Positions 1 through 13,627 of a stretch of 64,000 nt of DNA are shown here, piece after piece (positions within the stretch are counted from its first letter, which is position 1; each line of letters begins with the position of its first letter). The stretch spans positions 5,332,001-5,396,000 of the forward strand of contig NZ_CP109131.1 in NCBI RefSeq assembly GCF_035917995.1, written 5' to 3'. The position numbers and the translations under genes were made by a program. Below the pieces are notes generated by a model that was not told where the DNA came from, made no database searches, and saw only the letters and a list, made by a program, of their open reading frames with translations. The stretch comes from Streptosporangium sp. NBC_01755 (GTDB lineage Bacteria; Actinomycetota; Actinomycetes; Streptosporangiales; Streptosporangiaceae).

Positions 1-996
1 GTCGGGATCGCTGTCGATCAGCAGCGCGCGGGCCAGCAGGCTGAGCGGGATGGCCAGCAGCGCGCCCAGCGGGCCGAGCAGGAACGTCCACAGGATGAGC
101 GAGATGAAGGTCAGAGTCGTGGACAGGCCGACGGCGTCGCCGAGGTACTTGGGCTGTATCAGCGACTGCACCACGAAGTTGATCAATATGTAGGCGATGA
201 TCACGAAGATCATGGTTTCGAGCCCGCCTGACAGGAGGCCGAGCAGGGCGGGCGGCAGCAGTCCCAGCACGAAGCCGATGTTGGGAACGTAGTTGGTGAT
301 CAGTGCCAGCACGCCCCAGAGGAGGGGGAGCGGTACGTCGAGAATCCAGAGCGCGGCCACGTCCAGCACGGAACAGATCAGCCCGAACCCCGTCGAGACC
401 AGAAGATAACGGCGGACCTCACGGCTGAAGTGATGAAGCGCATTGACGAGTAGGGGCCTGTGCGCCGCCCCCATGGCGAGAATCCGGGAGAACGCCTGCG
501 CGTCCAGGCACATGGCCAGGAGCAGGACGACGATCAGAACGAAGCTGGAGAACGCCCCCACCAGCCCGCTGAGGACTTCCTGTGCAAACGCGATGATCTT
601 TCCGGGGTAGAAGGAACTGATCGCCTCGTTTATCTGCTGTGTGCCGATGCCGAGCCTGGCCGCCAGCTGCTGGGCCTCGTGAACGAGCTGGTTGAACTGT
701 TTGTCGTAGGTGGGCACGAGGACCGCCGTCTGTGCGATCGCCACGGTCAGGATCGCCACCATGCCCAGGAGTACCAGCAGCACGATCACCAGGGGGACGG
801 CGACTAGTACCCACCCAGGAGCACCGTGCTTGTGGAGCCGGGTTCTGACCGGGGAGACCGCCAGCACCAGGACCAGGGCCAGCAGCGTCGGTCCGACGAT
901 CGAGTCGATTTCCTTGATGCCCGCGAGGGTGACCACGGCACCTGCGGTGCAGAGAAGCACGACGAGTGCCCTGGGCAACACTCTCTGGTCCGTCAT
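1..996 (-). CDS. AI-2E family transporter (permease), 3' end outside window
   Basis: Reading the minus strand from ATG at 996 gives 332 uninterrupted codons that run off the left edge. The protein is strongly hydrophobic, with two membrane spans in the first 80 residues, a central soluble stretch, and a C-terminal membrane block containing NYVPNIGFVLG and QPKYLGDAVGLS. These are the characteristic motifs of the AI-2E/UPF0118 permease family (PF01594), whose members export small molecules or act as Na+/H+ antiporters. The real substrate cannot be read from sequence. No strong ribosome-binding site is visible, only a GAGA patch. The family is usually 350-400 residues, so only a short tail is missing. 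Confidence 0.85.
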   Translation of the reverse strand, partial: MTDQRVLPRALVVLLCTAGAVVTLAGIKEIDSIVGPTLLALVLVLAVSPVRTRLHKHGAPGWVLVAVPLVIVLLVLLGMVAILTVAIAQTAVLVPTYDKQFNQLVHEAQQLAARLGIGTQQINEAISSFYPGKIIAFAQEVLSGLVGAFSSFVLIVVLLLAMCLDAQAFSRILAMGAAHRPLLVNALHHFSREVRRYLLVSTGFGLICSVLDVAALWILDVPLPLLWGVLALITNYVPNIGFVLGLLPPALLGLLSGGLETMIFVIIAYILINFVVQSLIQPKYLGDAVGLSTTLTFISLILWTFLLGPLGALLAIPLSLLARALLIDSDPD

Positions 997-1178
997 ATCG
1001 AGTCTCTACCCAACGGGCGGAAAACACGTCCGCATAGGGCACGCTTCGATTTGACGGGACCCGGTGGCGTACATAGAGTTCACAGGCCCGAGGGGGTTGG
1101 CGGAGATCGCCAGAGCCTCGGGACCCTCCTTCTGATCATCTCCCTTCGTTGGGACGCGTGCGTCACGACGGCATCCGA

Positions 1179-1208
1179 TTGGACAACAAGCGGATGTTGG
1201 AGTAAGTT
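1179..1208 (+). promoter_or_regulatory. possible upstream rrn promoter
   Basis: TTGGAC (1179-1184) is followed after 18 nt by TAAGTT (1203-1208). Actinomycete rRNA operons usually carry several tandem promoters, so a second start upstream of the good one at 1290 is expected. Neither hexamer is close to consensus, so this is a weak call. Confidence 0.3.
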
Positions 1209-1289
1209 AGAGGGGTTGCCCTGGAAACAGGGTGGTCGCAATCCTAGCGGATTCGGCGGGTTGGGGTCGATGGTCGGAAAACCGGCAAT

Positions 1290-1319
1290 TTGACACAAGC
1301 CCGGCAGATCCGATAAGAT
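1290..1319 (+). promoter_or_regulatory. rrn promoter, TTGACA-N18-TAAGAT
   Basis: A perfect -35 hexamer TTGACA at 1290-1295 is followed, after an 18-nt spacer, by TAAGAT at 1314-1319. It lies about 225 bp upstream of the 16S gene and is the best housekeeping-sigma promoter in the first 1.5 kb. The region 997-1289 holds no supportable gene. Confidence 0.75.
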
Positions 1320-1393
1320 GGTGACACGGAATGGAACGCCCTGAAGTCTGGGACACCGCGAAGGCGGGTCCGCGGACGACGGTGTACGCGTCC

Positions 1394-1417
1394 GTTTCTT
1401 GAGAACTCAACAGTGTG
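1394..1417 (+). promoter_or_regulatory. conserved rrn leader box
   Basis: The leader contains GTTTCTTGAGAACTCAACAG followed by TGTG. This element recurs upstream of 16S genes throughout actinomycetes and is thought to serve rRNA processing or antitermination. Its position between promoter and 16S fits that role. Confidence 0.6.
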
Positions 1418-1543
1418 TTAAAAGCCAGTGCATGAAGCACAACCCTGTCCGACCTGCCCTTTGGGGTGGGAGGACGGATTCCTTTGGTTGAACATCCATC
1501 ATGTGAGATGGGTGCTTTCAGCCGGGAGCAACTGTTCAGACAT

Positions 1544-6601
<5,058 letters not shown>

Positions 6602-6729
6602 AAAGCAACATGCTTGATCTGTGCAGCGCTCTGTCCCTTCGCCGGGTCCGGAGCAGCGCCAGATCAAGGTCTTGCCCGCGTCCACTATGCAATTCTGAAA
6701 CAGCAAACAGTGTTTGTGTGTTTCATAGA

Positions 6730-6849
6730 GTTACGGCGGTTATGGCGAAGGGGAAACACCCGGTTACATTCCGAACCCGGAAGTTAAGCTCTTCAGCGCC
6801 GATGGTACTGCACCGGGGACGGTGTGGGAGAGTAGGTCGCCGCCGGACA
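6730..6849 (+). rRNA. rrf: 5S ribosomal RNA
   Basis: A 120-nt segment carries the standard 5S core, including CCGAACCCGGAAGTTAAG and GGGAGAGTAGGTCGCCGCC. It lies about 130 bp after the 23S gene, giving the canonical 16S-23S-5S order. Confidence 0.95.
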
Positions 6850-6863
6850 ATTTTTCATGTGAG

Positions 6864-6899
6864 GGCCCCCACCATTCGTGGTGGGGGCCTTCATGTTTT
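6864..6899 (+). terminator. rrn operon terminator
   Basis: An 11-bp perfect stem (GGCCCCCACCA with TGGTGGGGGCC) closes on a TTCG tetraloop at 6875-6878, followed by TTCATGTTTT. Its position immediately behind 5S and its stability make it a convincing intrinsic terminator. Confidence 0.9.
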
Positions 6900-6955
6900 C
6901 CAGGGGAAGCCCCGAAAAGGAGGGGCTCGCTTGAGAATCAAGAACCGAGAAGTGA

Positions 6956-6989
6956 GAGAAGCCCCGGCCGACAAGGACCGGGGCTTCTC
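6956..6989 (-). terminator. terminator of the phosphodiester glycosidase gene
   Basis: A 12-bp perfect inverted repeat (GAGAAGCCCCGG / CCGGGGCTTCTC, 10-nt loop) lies 17 bp past the stop of the minus-strand gene that ends at 7007. On the minus strand it is followed by a moderately T-rich stretch. It may also back up the rrn terminator. Confidence 0.75.
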
Positions 6990-7006
6990 CGTTGAACCAT
7001 TGGCTG

Positions 7007-8470
7007 TCAGGGCGTGATGAAGAGAGCGTCGCCCACGGTCCGCTCCGCGCCGTCCGAGGGCCGGTTGACGGGCTTGTGGCCGACGACCATCACGCTGGAG
7101 CCGCCGCCATCGAAGTTGATGGCCTGCTTGGCGCCCAGCCACCGCATCAGCTGGGCAGCCTCCACCATCGAGGCCCCCACGGAGATACCCGGGTTGCGTC
7201 CGTCGACTGTGGCCAGGATCAGCCCGCCCGACTTGTTGACACCTACCATCGTGCGTGGGTGGCGCCGGAGCATCATGTTGATCGAGGCATGTCCGTCGGC
7301 CGCCGCGGTGATGCGCACCCGGCCGTTCCGGACCAGCCCGACCCCGCCGCCCATGATGTAGGTATCCGGGGTGAGCGGTATCGCCCGCTGCGTCCGCAGG
7401 TCGATGACCTTGGTGTCCAGCTTCATCCATGTCCCCTGTGCGTGTTCCTGGAGCCAGACGGCCGCCAGGCCGGTGCCGTGGAGCACGGAGGTGCCCCGGG
7501 CGACGATGCCGCCGGCCTGGCGGACCTTGACGACCTGGCCCTGGGCGTCGATGACGACCTCGATGCCGCCGTCGGTGGCCGTCTTGCTGCCGAACTCCTC
7601 GGTGTAGAGGACGAGCTCGTCGGTTCCGGCGGCCCGGTTGATGCCGTTGACCTCGGCCTTCGTACCGTCTGAGGAGATCGCGGTGACCTGGGTCCGCAGC
7701 TCGGTGATCCGGGCCTTGCGGCCCTGGGTGATGACGAGGCCGCTGCGTCCGGGCACGGCCTCACTGAGCAGCCTGCCGCCCACCACGGAGACACCGACCG
7801 GGTCGCCCTGAAGGGCCTTGGCGGTGTGGATGTTGAAGAAGCCGCCGTTGACCCCGGCGATGGCGCCGGTCAGTTTCGACATCGAGCCGGTGCTCTCGCG
7901 CTTGGCCACGCTCTTGCCGACGCTTGTCTTGAAGGATCCCTTGAACACCTTCGAGTCGATCATCAGCACGCGCATGTCCCATGGGCCGGTGGTCTCGGTG
8001 CCGTCGTCGCCGAGATAGTCGGTCTTGGCCCGGATGCCCTGCTCCTTGAGTTCCTTCACGACCTTGTCGGCCTCGGCTCGCTTGCCGAATGACCACAGGC
8101 CGATCCTGACCATGTATCGCTCCACGGCCGGGGCGTCCGCTGCGGCGGGCTGCATGATCCGCAGGATGCTGGGAGTGAACCCCGCCGCCTCCACGGCCTC
8201 GGCGACCGTCTGAGCGGTGTCCAGGCGGCCGTTGTCGTGGCTGTTGGGCATGAGGGCGGAGACTGTCCAGCCCTGGGTGGACTTGCCGTGCTTCACGCTG
8301 AAAAGATCAATGCCCGGTGCCACACGCTGCTGGTTTTTCACCGTGGCCATGCTCACACCCAGTGGGAACGCGGAGGAGGGAAACCCCGAACTCGCCTGTT
8401 CGGCCTCAGCGGGAATCGCTGTGGCGGTGAGTGCCAGGGCCGTGAATCCGGCGACAAGACGTCGCGACAT
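7007..8470 (-). CDS. secreted phosphodiester glycosidase family (NAGPA domain) protein
   Basis: 487 residues. An N-terminal signal peptide (about residues 1-23, ending TAIPAEAEQ) indicates export. Residues about 80-165 resemble a SPOR-like peptidoglycan-binding fold. The C-terminal two-thirds carry the phosphodiester glycosidase (PF09992) hallmarks AGVNGGFFNIHT near residue 205 and NFDGGGSSVMV near 455. The family cleaves sugar-phosphodiester links, as in the mammalian uncovering enzyme; bacterial members act on envelope glycopolymers, though the substrate here is unknown. The ATG is preceded by a good GGGGAGAG ribosome-binding site. It is convergent with the rrn operon. Confidence 0.85.
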   Translation of the reverse strand: MSRRLVAGFTALALTATAIPAEAEQASSGFPSSAFPLGVSMATVKNQQRVAPGIDLFSVKHGKSTQGWTVSALMPNSHDNGRLDTAQTVAEAVEAAGFTPSILRIMQPAAADAPAVERYMVRIGLWSFGKRAEADKVVKELKEQGIRAKTDYLGDDGTETTGPWDMRVLMIDSKVFKGSFKTSVGKSVAKRESTGSMSKLTGAIAGVNGGFFNIHTAKALQGDPVGVSVVGGRLLSEAVPGRSGLVITQGRKARITELRTQVTAISSDGTKAEVNGINRAAGTDELVLYTEEFGSKTATDGGIEVVIDAQGQVVKVRQAGGIVARGTSVLHGTGLAAVWLQEHAQGTWMKLDTKVIDLRTQRAIPLTPDTYIMGGGVGLVRNGRVRITAAADGHASINMMLRRHPRTMVGVNKSGGLILATVDGRNPGISVGASMVEAAQLMRWLGAKQAINFDGGGSSVMVVGHKPVNRPSDGAERTVGDALFITP

Positions 8471-8674
8471 GTATATCTCTCCCCGTTGGTCTCAGAGTTC
8501 GTGCACCATCGTGCCGAGATCTACGGGGCAAGGGGAGCGAAACACGCGAAACATCCCAAGAAAGTGTCGCTACTCACGCAAGATCGTGTTGCCTGCAGGA
8601 GAATTCACCTGCCCGTGACGGTCCCGACCGGGTCAACGGTCCTGGTCAATAAGGATTAGTCCCTGGCCGTTTCG

Positions 8675-8703
8675 TTGCGACAGCGAGAATGCGACGCTAC
8701 GGT
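8675..8703 (+). promoter_or_regulatory. possible promoter of the small membrane protein gene
   Basis: TTGCGA (8675-8680) and TACGGT (8698-8703) are separated by exactly 17 nt and lie about 57 bp upstream of the small ORF at 8760. Spacing is ideal, the -10 is weak. Confidence 0.4.
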
Positions 8704-8759
8704 GCAGTAGGCCGCATTTCCTCAGATCAAGCGGCACATCTTTCCGAGAGGCAGCCGTC

Positions 8760-8909
8760 ATGGGGCTGAGCATTCTCATCGTGATCATCGCAAGCGTGAT
8801 CCTCGGTGTCATCCTTGGGGCGATCCTGACGCGTCCGCGCCGCTGGGATCTCCACATCTGCGCAGATGACCCCGTTCAGATGGACATCGCATCCGACAGA
8901 CACGGTTAG
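8760..8909 (+). CDS. small single-span membrane protein (49 aa), function unknown
   Basis: An ATG at 8760 opens a 49-codon frame ending with TAG at 8907-8909. Residues 2-23 are a clean hydrophobic helix (LSILIVIIASVILGVILGAI), followed by TRPRRW, so a single span with a cytosolic basic end is likely. A GAGAGG ribosome-binding site sits 8 nt upstream and codons favour G/C in third position, as in its neighbours. I do not recognise a family. It lies between the glycosidase and cupin genes, transcribed away from both. Confidence 0.5.
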   Translation: MGLSILIVIIASVILGVILGAILTRPRRWDLHICADDPVQMDIASDRHG

Positions 8910-9019
8910 TGCAGACACAGTTGGTTCAAGTACGAAGTCGGTTCAGTAGGCCCGGAAAAGACAGATCACCGCACACGGTCGCCGCGGAAAGCGGTGACCG
9001 CGGTGAACGGGCGGACAGC

Positions 9020-9057
9020 CGTGGGTCGTACGGAACCAAGGTTCCGTACGACCCACG
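9020..9057 (-). terminator. perfect 18-bp inverted repeat behind the cupin gene
   Basis: Arms at 9020-9037 and 9040-9057 are perfectly complementary with only two central bases. The repeat lies 12 bp beyond the cupin stop codon (9070). No T-tract follows on either strand, a form common for actinomycete terminators. An operator role is less likely because no promoter is nearby. Confidence 0.7.
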
Positions 9058-9069
9058 ACCGTGATCCTG

Positions 9070-9465
9070 TCAGCCCATGCTGTGATACACCTTGCGCAGG
9101 GTCTCGTGGACGATCCAGACGGTCTTGGCCCCCTCGGCGAGCAGGCAGACCGAGCCGGGGACGAGTTCGAGGGCGGCACCCCCGTCGACCTCCAGCGTGG
9201 CGCGGCCGGACAGAACCACGAACATCTCGTCACGTTCCACATCGCCCACGGTCCCCGGCGTGATCTCCCAGATGCCCCGGCTCTGCTTGCCGTCCGGCGA
9301 GGACCACAGCTCGATGGACGAAACGCGCGGGGAGCCCGCCAGGATCTGGTCGGGTTCCAGCTCGTCGGGTGAGAGTTGTACGTCACCGGTGGGGACGGAG
9401 AACGCCCCGGCAGCGGTGATCATTCGGGTCAGGTCGGCGGGCTCGGGGACGAGAATCTCGGGCAT
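9070..9465 (-). CDS. cupin-domain protein
   Basis: 131 residues forming a single beta-barrel cupin. The core reads GDVERDEMFVVLSGRATLEVDGG (residues about 73-95), followed by the second motif LVPGSVCLLAEGAKTVW. This resembles the Cupin_3/EutQ-like group (PF05899), often found beside amine or purine catabolic genes. The ATG lies 9 bp after the stop of the PucR-type regulator upstream, with AAAGG as ribosome-binding site, so the two genes are co-transcribed. The substrate is not deducible; a small regulatory or isomerase-like role in the same catabolic pathway is an inference. Confidence 0.75.
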   Translation of the reverse strand: MPEILVPEPADLTRMITAAGAFSVPTGDVQLSPDELEPDQILAGSPRVSSIELWSSPDGKQSRGIWEITPGTVGDVERDEMFVVLSGRATLEVDGGAALELVPGSVCLLAEGAKTVWIVHETLRKVYHSMG

Positions 9466-9474
9466 GGGGACCTT

Positions 9475-11100
9475 TCAGGGGCGGGGATTGTCTCTCCGAA
9501 AGGATTCCAGCGCCAGAAGGGCGACATGGAGGGAGAGACAGGACTCGACATCGTCCAGATCGGTGTCGAGGACGCGTTCCAACCTGTGGAGACGGTCGTA
9601 GAAGGCGGGGCGTGACAGATGCGCTCTCTGCGCGGCGAGGGCCTTGTTACGGCCCGCGTTGAGGTAGACCCGGAGGATCCTGGTGAGATCGCCGCCGCGC
9701 TGGGCGTCGTGGGCGAGCAGCGGGCCAAGCTCGCGCTCGGCGAAGGTCTGCAGCCGGGCGTCGTCACGCAGGAGGTGGAGCAGGCCCCTCAGCCGGAGGT
9801 CGGGAAGCCGGTAGAAAGCGCGGCCGTCAGGTTGCCTGACGGCCACGTCGGCGACCTGCTCGGCCTCCAGGAAACTCCGCCGCACGTCGCGGACCGACTC
9901 GACCACGGAGCCGGCGGCGAGGACGAAGGGGGTCGTGAAGGCCCCGCGCAGGTGGTCGGCGAGCAAGGTCAGCGCGGACTCGGGGAGGACACGCGGTGGC
10001 AGGGGGAGTAGGACACCGACCCGATTCTGGTCCAGGGCGCCGATCAGGGCGGGAAGGCGGGCCTCGCGGCAGGCGGCGGCGGCCGTGTCGCCCAGCTCGG
10101 CGAGCTGGGCGAGCTGCTCCTGGCCGTCCAGCGGCTTCTCCGCCGCCTCGGTCAGACGCAGCACCACGCTCATGAGCCTGCGACCGGTGAGCGGCACGCC
10201 GACCGCGCGGGCGCGGGCCGCCGCCTCCTCCGGGTCCGCGTACGCGTGGGTCAGGATTCCGGTGATGATCGTGCCGTGTGCCTGACGTTCCAGTGACTCC
10301 TGGTGGCGTTCCAGCAGGCGGCCCAGGGCGAGGGTGGTCGCGGCGCGTTCGGCGAGCACGATGTCGCGCGGGCTGGGCTCGGTGTCGCAGAGCAGGATCA
10401 GACGGCCCCAGTCCTGCCCCCGGGCGCCGACCACGGTGACCAGCCAGCCGGAGGTCGCGTCGTAGGCGGTGCGCGGCTGGGGTGCCACCGCGCGGGAGCG
10501 GGTCTCCCAGCCGGCCAGTAGCGTGCCGGTGTCGTGCCCGGCGGTGTCGCATGCCAGGACCTGATGGGCAAGGTTCTCCAGCATCGCGGGGCGCCCGGAC
10601 AGCCGGGTGACCTGGCCGAGCACCCTGGCGGGGGAGGCGCCCTCGACCGACAGCTCGGTGAAGACCTCGTGCAGTTGCTCGGAGGCGCGGAGCTCCTCCA
10701 GCTGGATGTCGATGATCCGGGCGTGCACCGACTCGGTGATCTGCACGAACGGCGTCTCCATGGCCAGGGTCACCAGGGGCAGGCCGTGCACCTCGGCGGC
10801 GTTGATCACGGCATGGGGTAACTCCCCGATGAACTTGCGGCCCAGCTCCACGATCAGCCCTGACGCGCCCACGGCGGCCAGTTCGGCGACATAGTTGGCG
10901 AGCTTGCCGGGGTCGTCAGGGAGGGCTATACCGGTGGTGAGCACGAGTTCGCCCCCGCGTAGCAGGTGGGCGATATCGGTGACCTCGCCCACGTGCACCC
11001 AGCGCACCCGGCTGTCCAACCGGTCGGCCCCCGCTACGACCTGTGGATTGCCCCGGCGGACGGTGTCCAGGGCGAGGACGTCGGCGACAGTAGGGAGCAC
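9475..11100 (-). CDS. PucR family transcriptional regulator
   Basis: 541 residues in the usual order: N-terminal PucR domain (about 1-125, with RWVHVGEV and GGELVLTTG), a central GGDEF-like CdaR segment (about 280-400), and a C-terminal HTH_30 domain (about 465-535) with LSRPAFYDRLHRLERVL. Family members activate or repress purine, GABA or amine catabolism genes in response to pathway intermediates. It heads a two-gene unit with the cupin gene. The nearby aminotransferase and semialdehyde dehydrogenase at 13.6-16.4 kb are candidate targets. No effector can be inferred. Confidence 0.9.
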   Translation of the reverse strand: MLPTVADVLALDTVRRGNPQVVAGADRLDSRVRWVHVGEVTDIAHLLRGGELVLTTGIALPDDPGKLANYVAELAAVGASGLIVELGRKFIGELPHAVINAAEVHGLPLVTLAMETPFVQITESVHARIIDIQLEELRASEQLHEVFTELSVEGASPARVLGQVTRLSGRPAMLENLAHQVLACDTAGHDTGTLLAGWETRSRAVAPQPRTAYDATSGWLVTVVGARGQDWGRLILLCDTEPSPRDIVLAERAATTLALGRLLERHQESLERQAHGTIITGILTHAYADPEEAAARARAVGVPLTGRRLMSVVLRLTEAAEKPLDGQEQLAQLAELGDTAAAACREARLPALIGALDQNRVGVLLPLPPRVLPESALTLLADHLRGAFTTPFVLAAGSVVESVRDVRRSFLEAEQVADVAVRQPDGRAFYRLPDLRLRGLLHLLRDDARLQTFAERELGPLLAHDAQRGGDLTRILRVYLNAGRNKALAAQRAHLSRPAFYDRLHRLERVLDTDLDDVESCLSLHVALLALESFRRDNPRP

Positions 11101-11176
11101 CCACAGAGAGTATCTGATCAGATTGTAAGTACGTATGGCCCCCCATTTACATGCTGCTTACCTCCCGTCCGTGTCC

Positions 11177-11941
11177 TTACGACAACGGGCCCGCGACACC
11201 GTCTTCGCGGGTCGGCGCCGGAGCCTGGGCCGCGCGGTTCAGCCGGGCCTCCAGGCCGTCGAGGAGGCAGGTAAGGCCGAACTCGAAGTTGAGTGCCCTG
11301 GTGGTGTCGACGTCGATGTTCCTGAACTCGATGTAGCGGGCGGCCAGATCGGGGTGGCCGGCCGCGGCCTTCTCCACCGCCGGCTGGAGTGCCGAGTTCA
11401 GCTCGTTGGAGTCGAGGCCCGTCCGTTCCATCATGGTCCGCCAGGAGAGCTCGGGCGTGGTGACCCCGGCCACGTAGGCCATGAGCGTCGAGGCCGCGTA
11501 GTCCTGGTCGAGGCCGCGGAAGCCGGCGTGGTCGAAGGTGGCGACCAGCCGGGTCATCAGCAGTATCGCGTTGGGGCCGATGCCGGGGACGGTCCCGATG
11601 AGGTTGATCACCCAGGGGTGCGTGAAGAGTATCTGGCGCATGCTGTAGGCGAAGGAGGCCGCGGAGTTGCGCCAGGTGGTCTCCTGGACGTCCAGGACCG
11701 TGAGCTCGCCGTAGACCTCGTCGAGGACCAGTTCCAGCAGTTCGTCCTTGTTGGCCACGTGCCAGTAGATGCTGGTGGCCCCCGAGCCGAGCCTGGCGCC
11801 CAGGCGGCGCATGCTCAGCGCGTCCAGCCCTTCGCTGTCGAGCAGTGCCATCGCCTCTCGCACGATCTGGGCGCGGCCGAGCCCCGGGCTCTTGGTGGTG
11901 CGCGGCTCGCGTGTCCAGACGGAGCTGAAGTGCTGTTTCAC
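11177..11941 (-). CDS. TetR family repressor with TetR_C_1-type domain
   Basis: 254 residues starting at GTG 11941. The N-terminal helix-turn-helix covers about residues 22-70 (MRRLGARLGSGATSIYWHVANKDEL). The C-terminal half resembles the ligand-binding domain of the tetracycline-repressor branch (PF02909). It is transcribed divergently from a DHA2-type multidrug exporter only about 55 bp away, the classical repressor-exporter layout, so it very probably controls that exporter and itself through the palindrome at 11968-11988. Confidence 0.9.
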   Translation of the reverse strand: MKQHFSSVWTREPRTTKSPGLGRAQIVREAMALLDSEGLDALSMRRLGARLGSGATSIYWHVANKDELLELVLDEVYGELTVLDVQETTWRNSAASFAYSMRQILFTHPWVINLIGTVPGIGPNAILLMTRLVATFDHAGFRGLDQDYAASTLMAYVAGVTTPELSWRTMMERTGLDSNELNSALQPAVEKAAAGHPDLAARYIEFRNIDVDTTRALNFEFGLTCLLDGLEARLNRAAQAPAPTREDGVAGPLS

Positions 11942-11967
11942 GCTTCAAGCATAAATCTGGTAGTACG

Positions 11968-11988
11968 CCGTACGAGCTTGTCGTACAG
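11968..11988. promoter_or_regulatory. putative TetR operator between repressor and exporter
   Basis: CCGTACGA at 11968-11975 and TCGTACAG at 11981-11988 form an 8-bp inverted repeat with one mismatch around a 5-nt centre. It lies in the 54-bp gap between the divergent tetR and MFS genes, where a TetR protein would block both promoters. Confidence 0.6.
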
Positions 11989-11995
11989 TGTGCGA

Positions 11996-13507
11996 GTGAA
12001 ATCGAACGCTGTACGAGTCGAACGCGATCCGAGGCGCTGGTGGATCCTCGGAGTGCTCTGTCTGAGCCTGCTGGTCCTGGTGGTGGACAACACGGTCCTG
12101 AACCTGGCCATCCCGGCCCTGATGGTCGACCTGGGAGCCACTCCCGCGGACATTCAGTGGATCATCGACGCCTACGTCCTGGTCTTCGCCGGGCTACTGC
12201 TCACCTCGGGCAGCCTGTCGGACCGTTACGGCCGTAAGCGTTTCCTGATCATCGGCCTGGTGCTGTTCGGCGGCGCCTCGCTGGTCGCCGTGCTGGTCAC
12301 CGAACCCTGGCACCTGATCGGCGCCCGCGCGCTGATGGGCGTCGGCGGCTCCATCCTGATGCCGAGCACCCTGTCGATCCTGATCACCGTCTTCGACGAG
12401 GAGGAGCGCCGTAAGGCGATCGCCGCGTGGAGCGCGGTGGCCATGGTCGGTGTGATCGCCGGTCCCACGTTGGGCGGTTTCCTGCTGGAACACTACTGGT
12501 GGGGATCGATCTTCCTGCTCAACGTGCCCGTCGCGATCGTCGCCGTCATCGCGGCGGTGCTGCTGATGCCCGAGTCACGCGGTCCGGCCAGGCGGCTCGA
12601 CCCGGTCGGCGTGGTGCTGTCCACGGTCGGCATGAGCGCACTGGTCTACGTGGTCATCTCCGCGCCGACGGCGGGCTGGAGTTCGGCGGAGTCGCTGGCC
12701 GCCGCGGGTGTGGCGGTGGTCGCGCTGGGGGCGTTCGTGATCTGGGAGCTCAGGTCGGACCACCCGATGCTCCCGCTGGAGCTGTTTCGCGACCGGAACT
12801 TCAGCGGCGCCTCGTTCTCGATCGTGCTGATGTCGTTCGGCACGGGCGCGCTGCTGCTGATGCTCACCCAGTACCTGCAGTTCGTGCTGGGCTACGGTCC
12901 CATGCAGGCCGGTCTCGCGCTGCTGCCGTACGCCGTGGCCGCCGCGCTGTTCAACGGGGTCGGCGCCGGGCTGGGACAGAAGGTCAGCAACCGGGTGCTG
13001 GTCGCCGTCGGCCTCGCCGTGATGGCGTCCGGCTTCGGGGTACTCGCCTTCATGACCGCCGACACCGGGTACGGCACGTTGATCACCGGTCTCATGCTCA
13101 TGGGAGTCGGCGGGGGGCTGGCGGGTCCCGCGGCCTACGCGACGCTGATGGGCGCGGTGCCGCCCGCGCACGCCGGTGTCGGGTCGGCGCTCAACGACAC
13201 GGTCCAGCAGGTCGGCATGGCGCTGAGCATCGCCGTGCTGGGCAGCGTGCTGGCCGGGGTCTACACCTCGTCGATGCCCGCGGACGCCCCGGCCGCCGCC
13301 AGGAGGTCGATCGGGGAGGCGCTGAGGCTGGGGGATCCGGGGGTGATCGGGACCGCGCGCGAGGCGTTCGTCTCCGCCATGTCGTTCGGCTCCTGGGTGG
13401 GTCTCGCCTTCACCCTGGCCGCCGCCACGCTGGCGTTCCTGGTGCTGCGGCCCGCACCTGTGGCCACGGCCGTTTCGGACACCGACCTGGTGAAGGCCGA
13501 GGGCTGA
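11996..13507 (+). CDS. MFS drug exporter, DHA2 (EmrB/QacA) family
   Basis: 503 residues with about 14 predicted membrane spans. N-terminal motif D1, LVVDNTVLNLAIP, and motif A, GSLSDRYGRKR, identify the DHA2 branch of proton-coupled multidrug exporters. The start is taken at GTG 11996; GTG 11990 is an in-frame alternative and no good ribosome-binding site separates them. Divergent from a TetR repressor, so induction by an exported compound is expected. The spectrum of substrates cannot be read from sequence. Confidence 0.9.
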   Translation: MKSNAVRVERDPRRWWILGVLCLSLLVLVVDNTVLNLAIPALMVDLGATPADIQWIIDAYVLVFAGLLLTSGSLSDRYGRKRFLIIGLVLFGGASLVAVLVTEPWHLIGARALMGVGGSILMPSTLSILITVFDEEERRKAIAAWSAVAMVGVIAGPTLGGFLLEHYWWGSIFLLNVPVAIVAVIAAVLLMPESRGPARRLDPVGVVLSTVGMSALVYVVISAPTAGWSSAESLAAAGVAVVALGAFVIWELRSDHPMLPLELFRDRNFSGASFSIVLMSFGTGALLLMLTQYLQFVLGYGPMQAGLALLPYAVAAALFNGVGAGLGQKVSNRVLVAVGLAVMASGFGVLAFMTADTGYGTLITGLMLMGVGGGLAGPAAYATLMGAVPPAHAGVGSALNDTVQQVGMALSIAVLGSVLAGVYTSSMPADAPAAARRSIGEALRLGDPGVIGTAREAFVSAMSFGSWVGLAFTLAAATLAFLVLRPAPVATAVSDTDLVKAEG

Positions 13508-13627
13508 GGGGGGTTTGGCCGGCTCGGCGACGTGGGCGCGCTGATCTGACAGTGTGATGGGTTTGGTGACTATCTGACGACATGTTGATGGTATGAGTAG
13601 GTGGCTCCGAGCGGCGATACTCGATGT

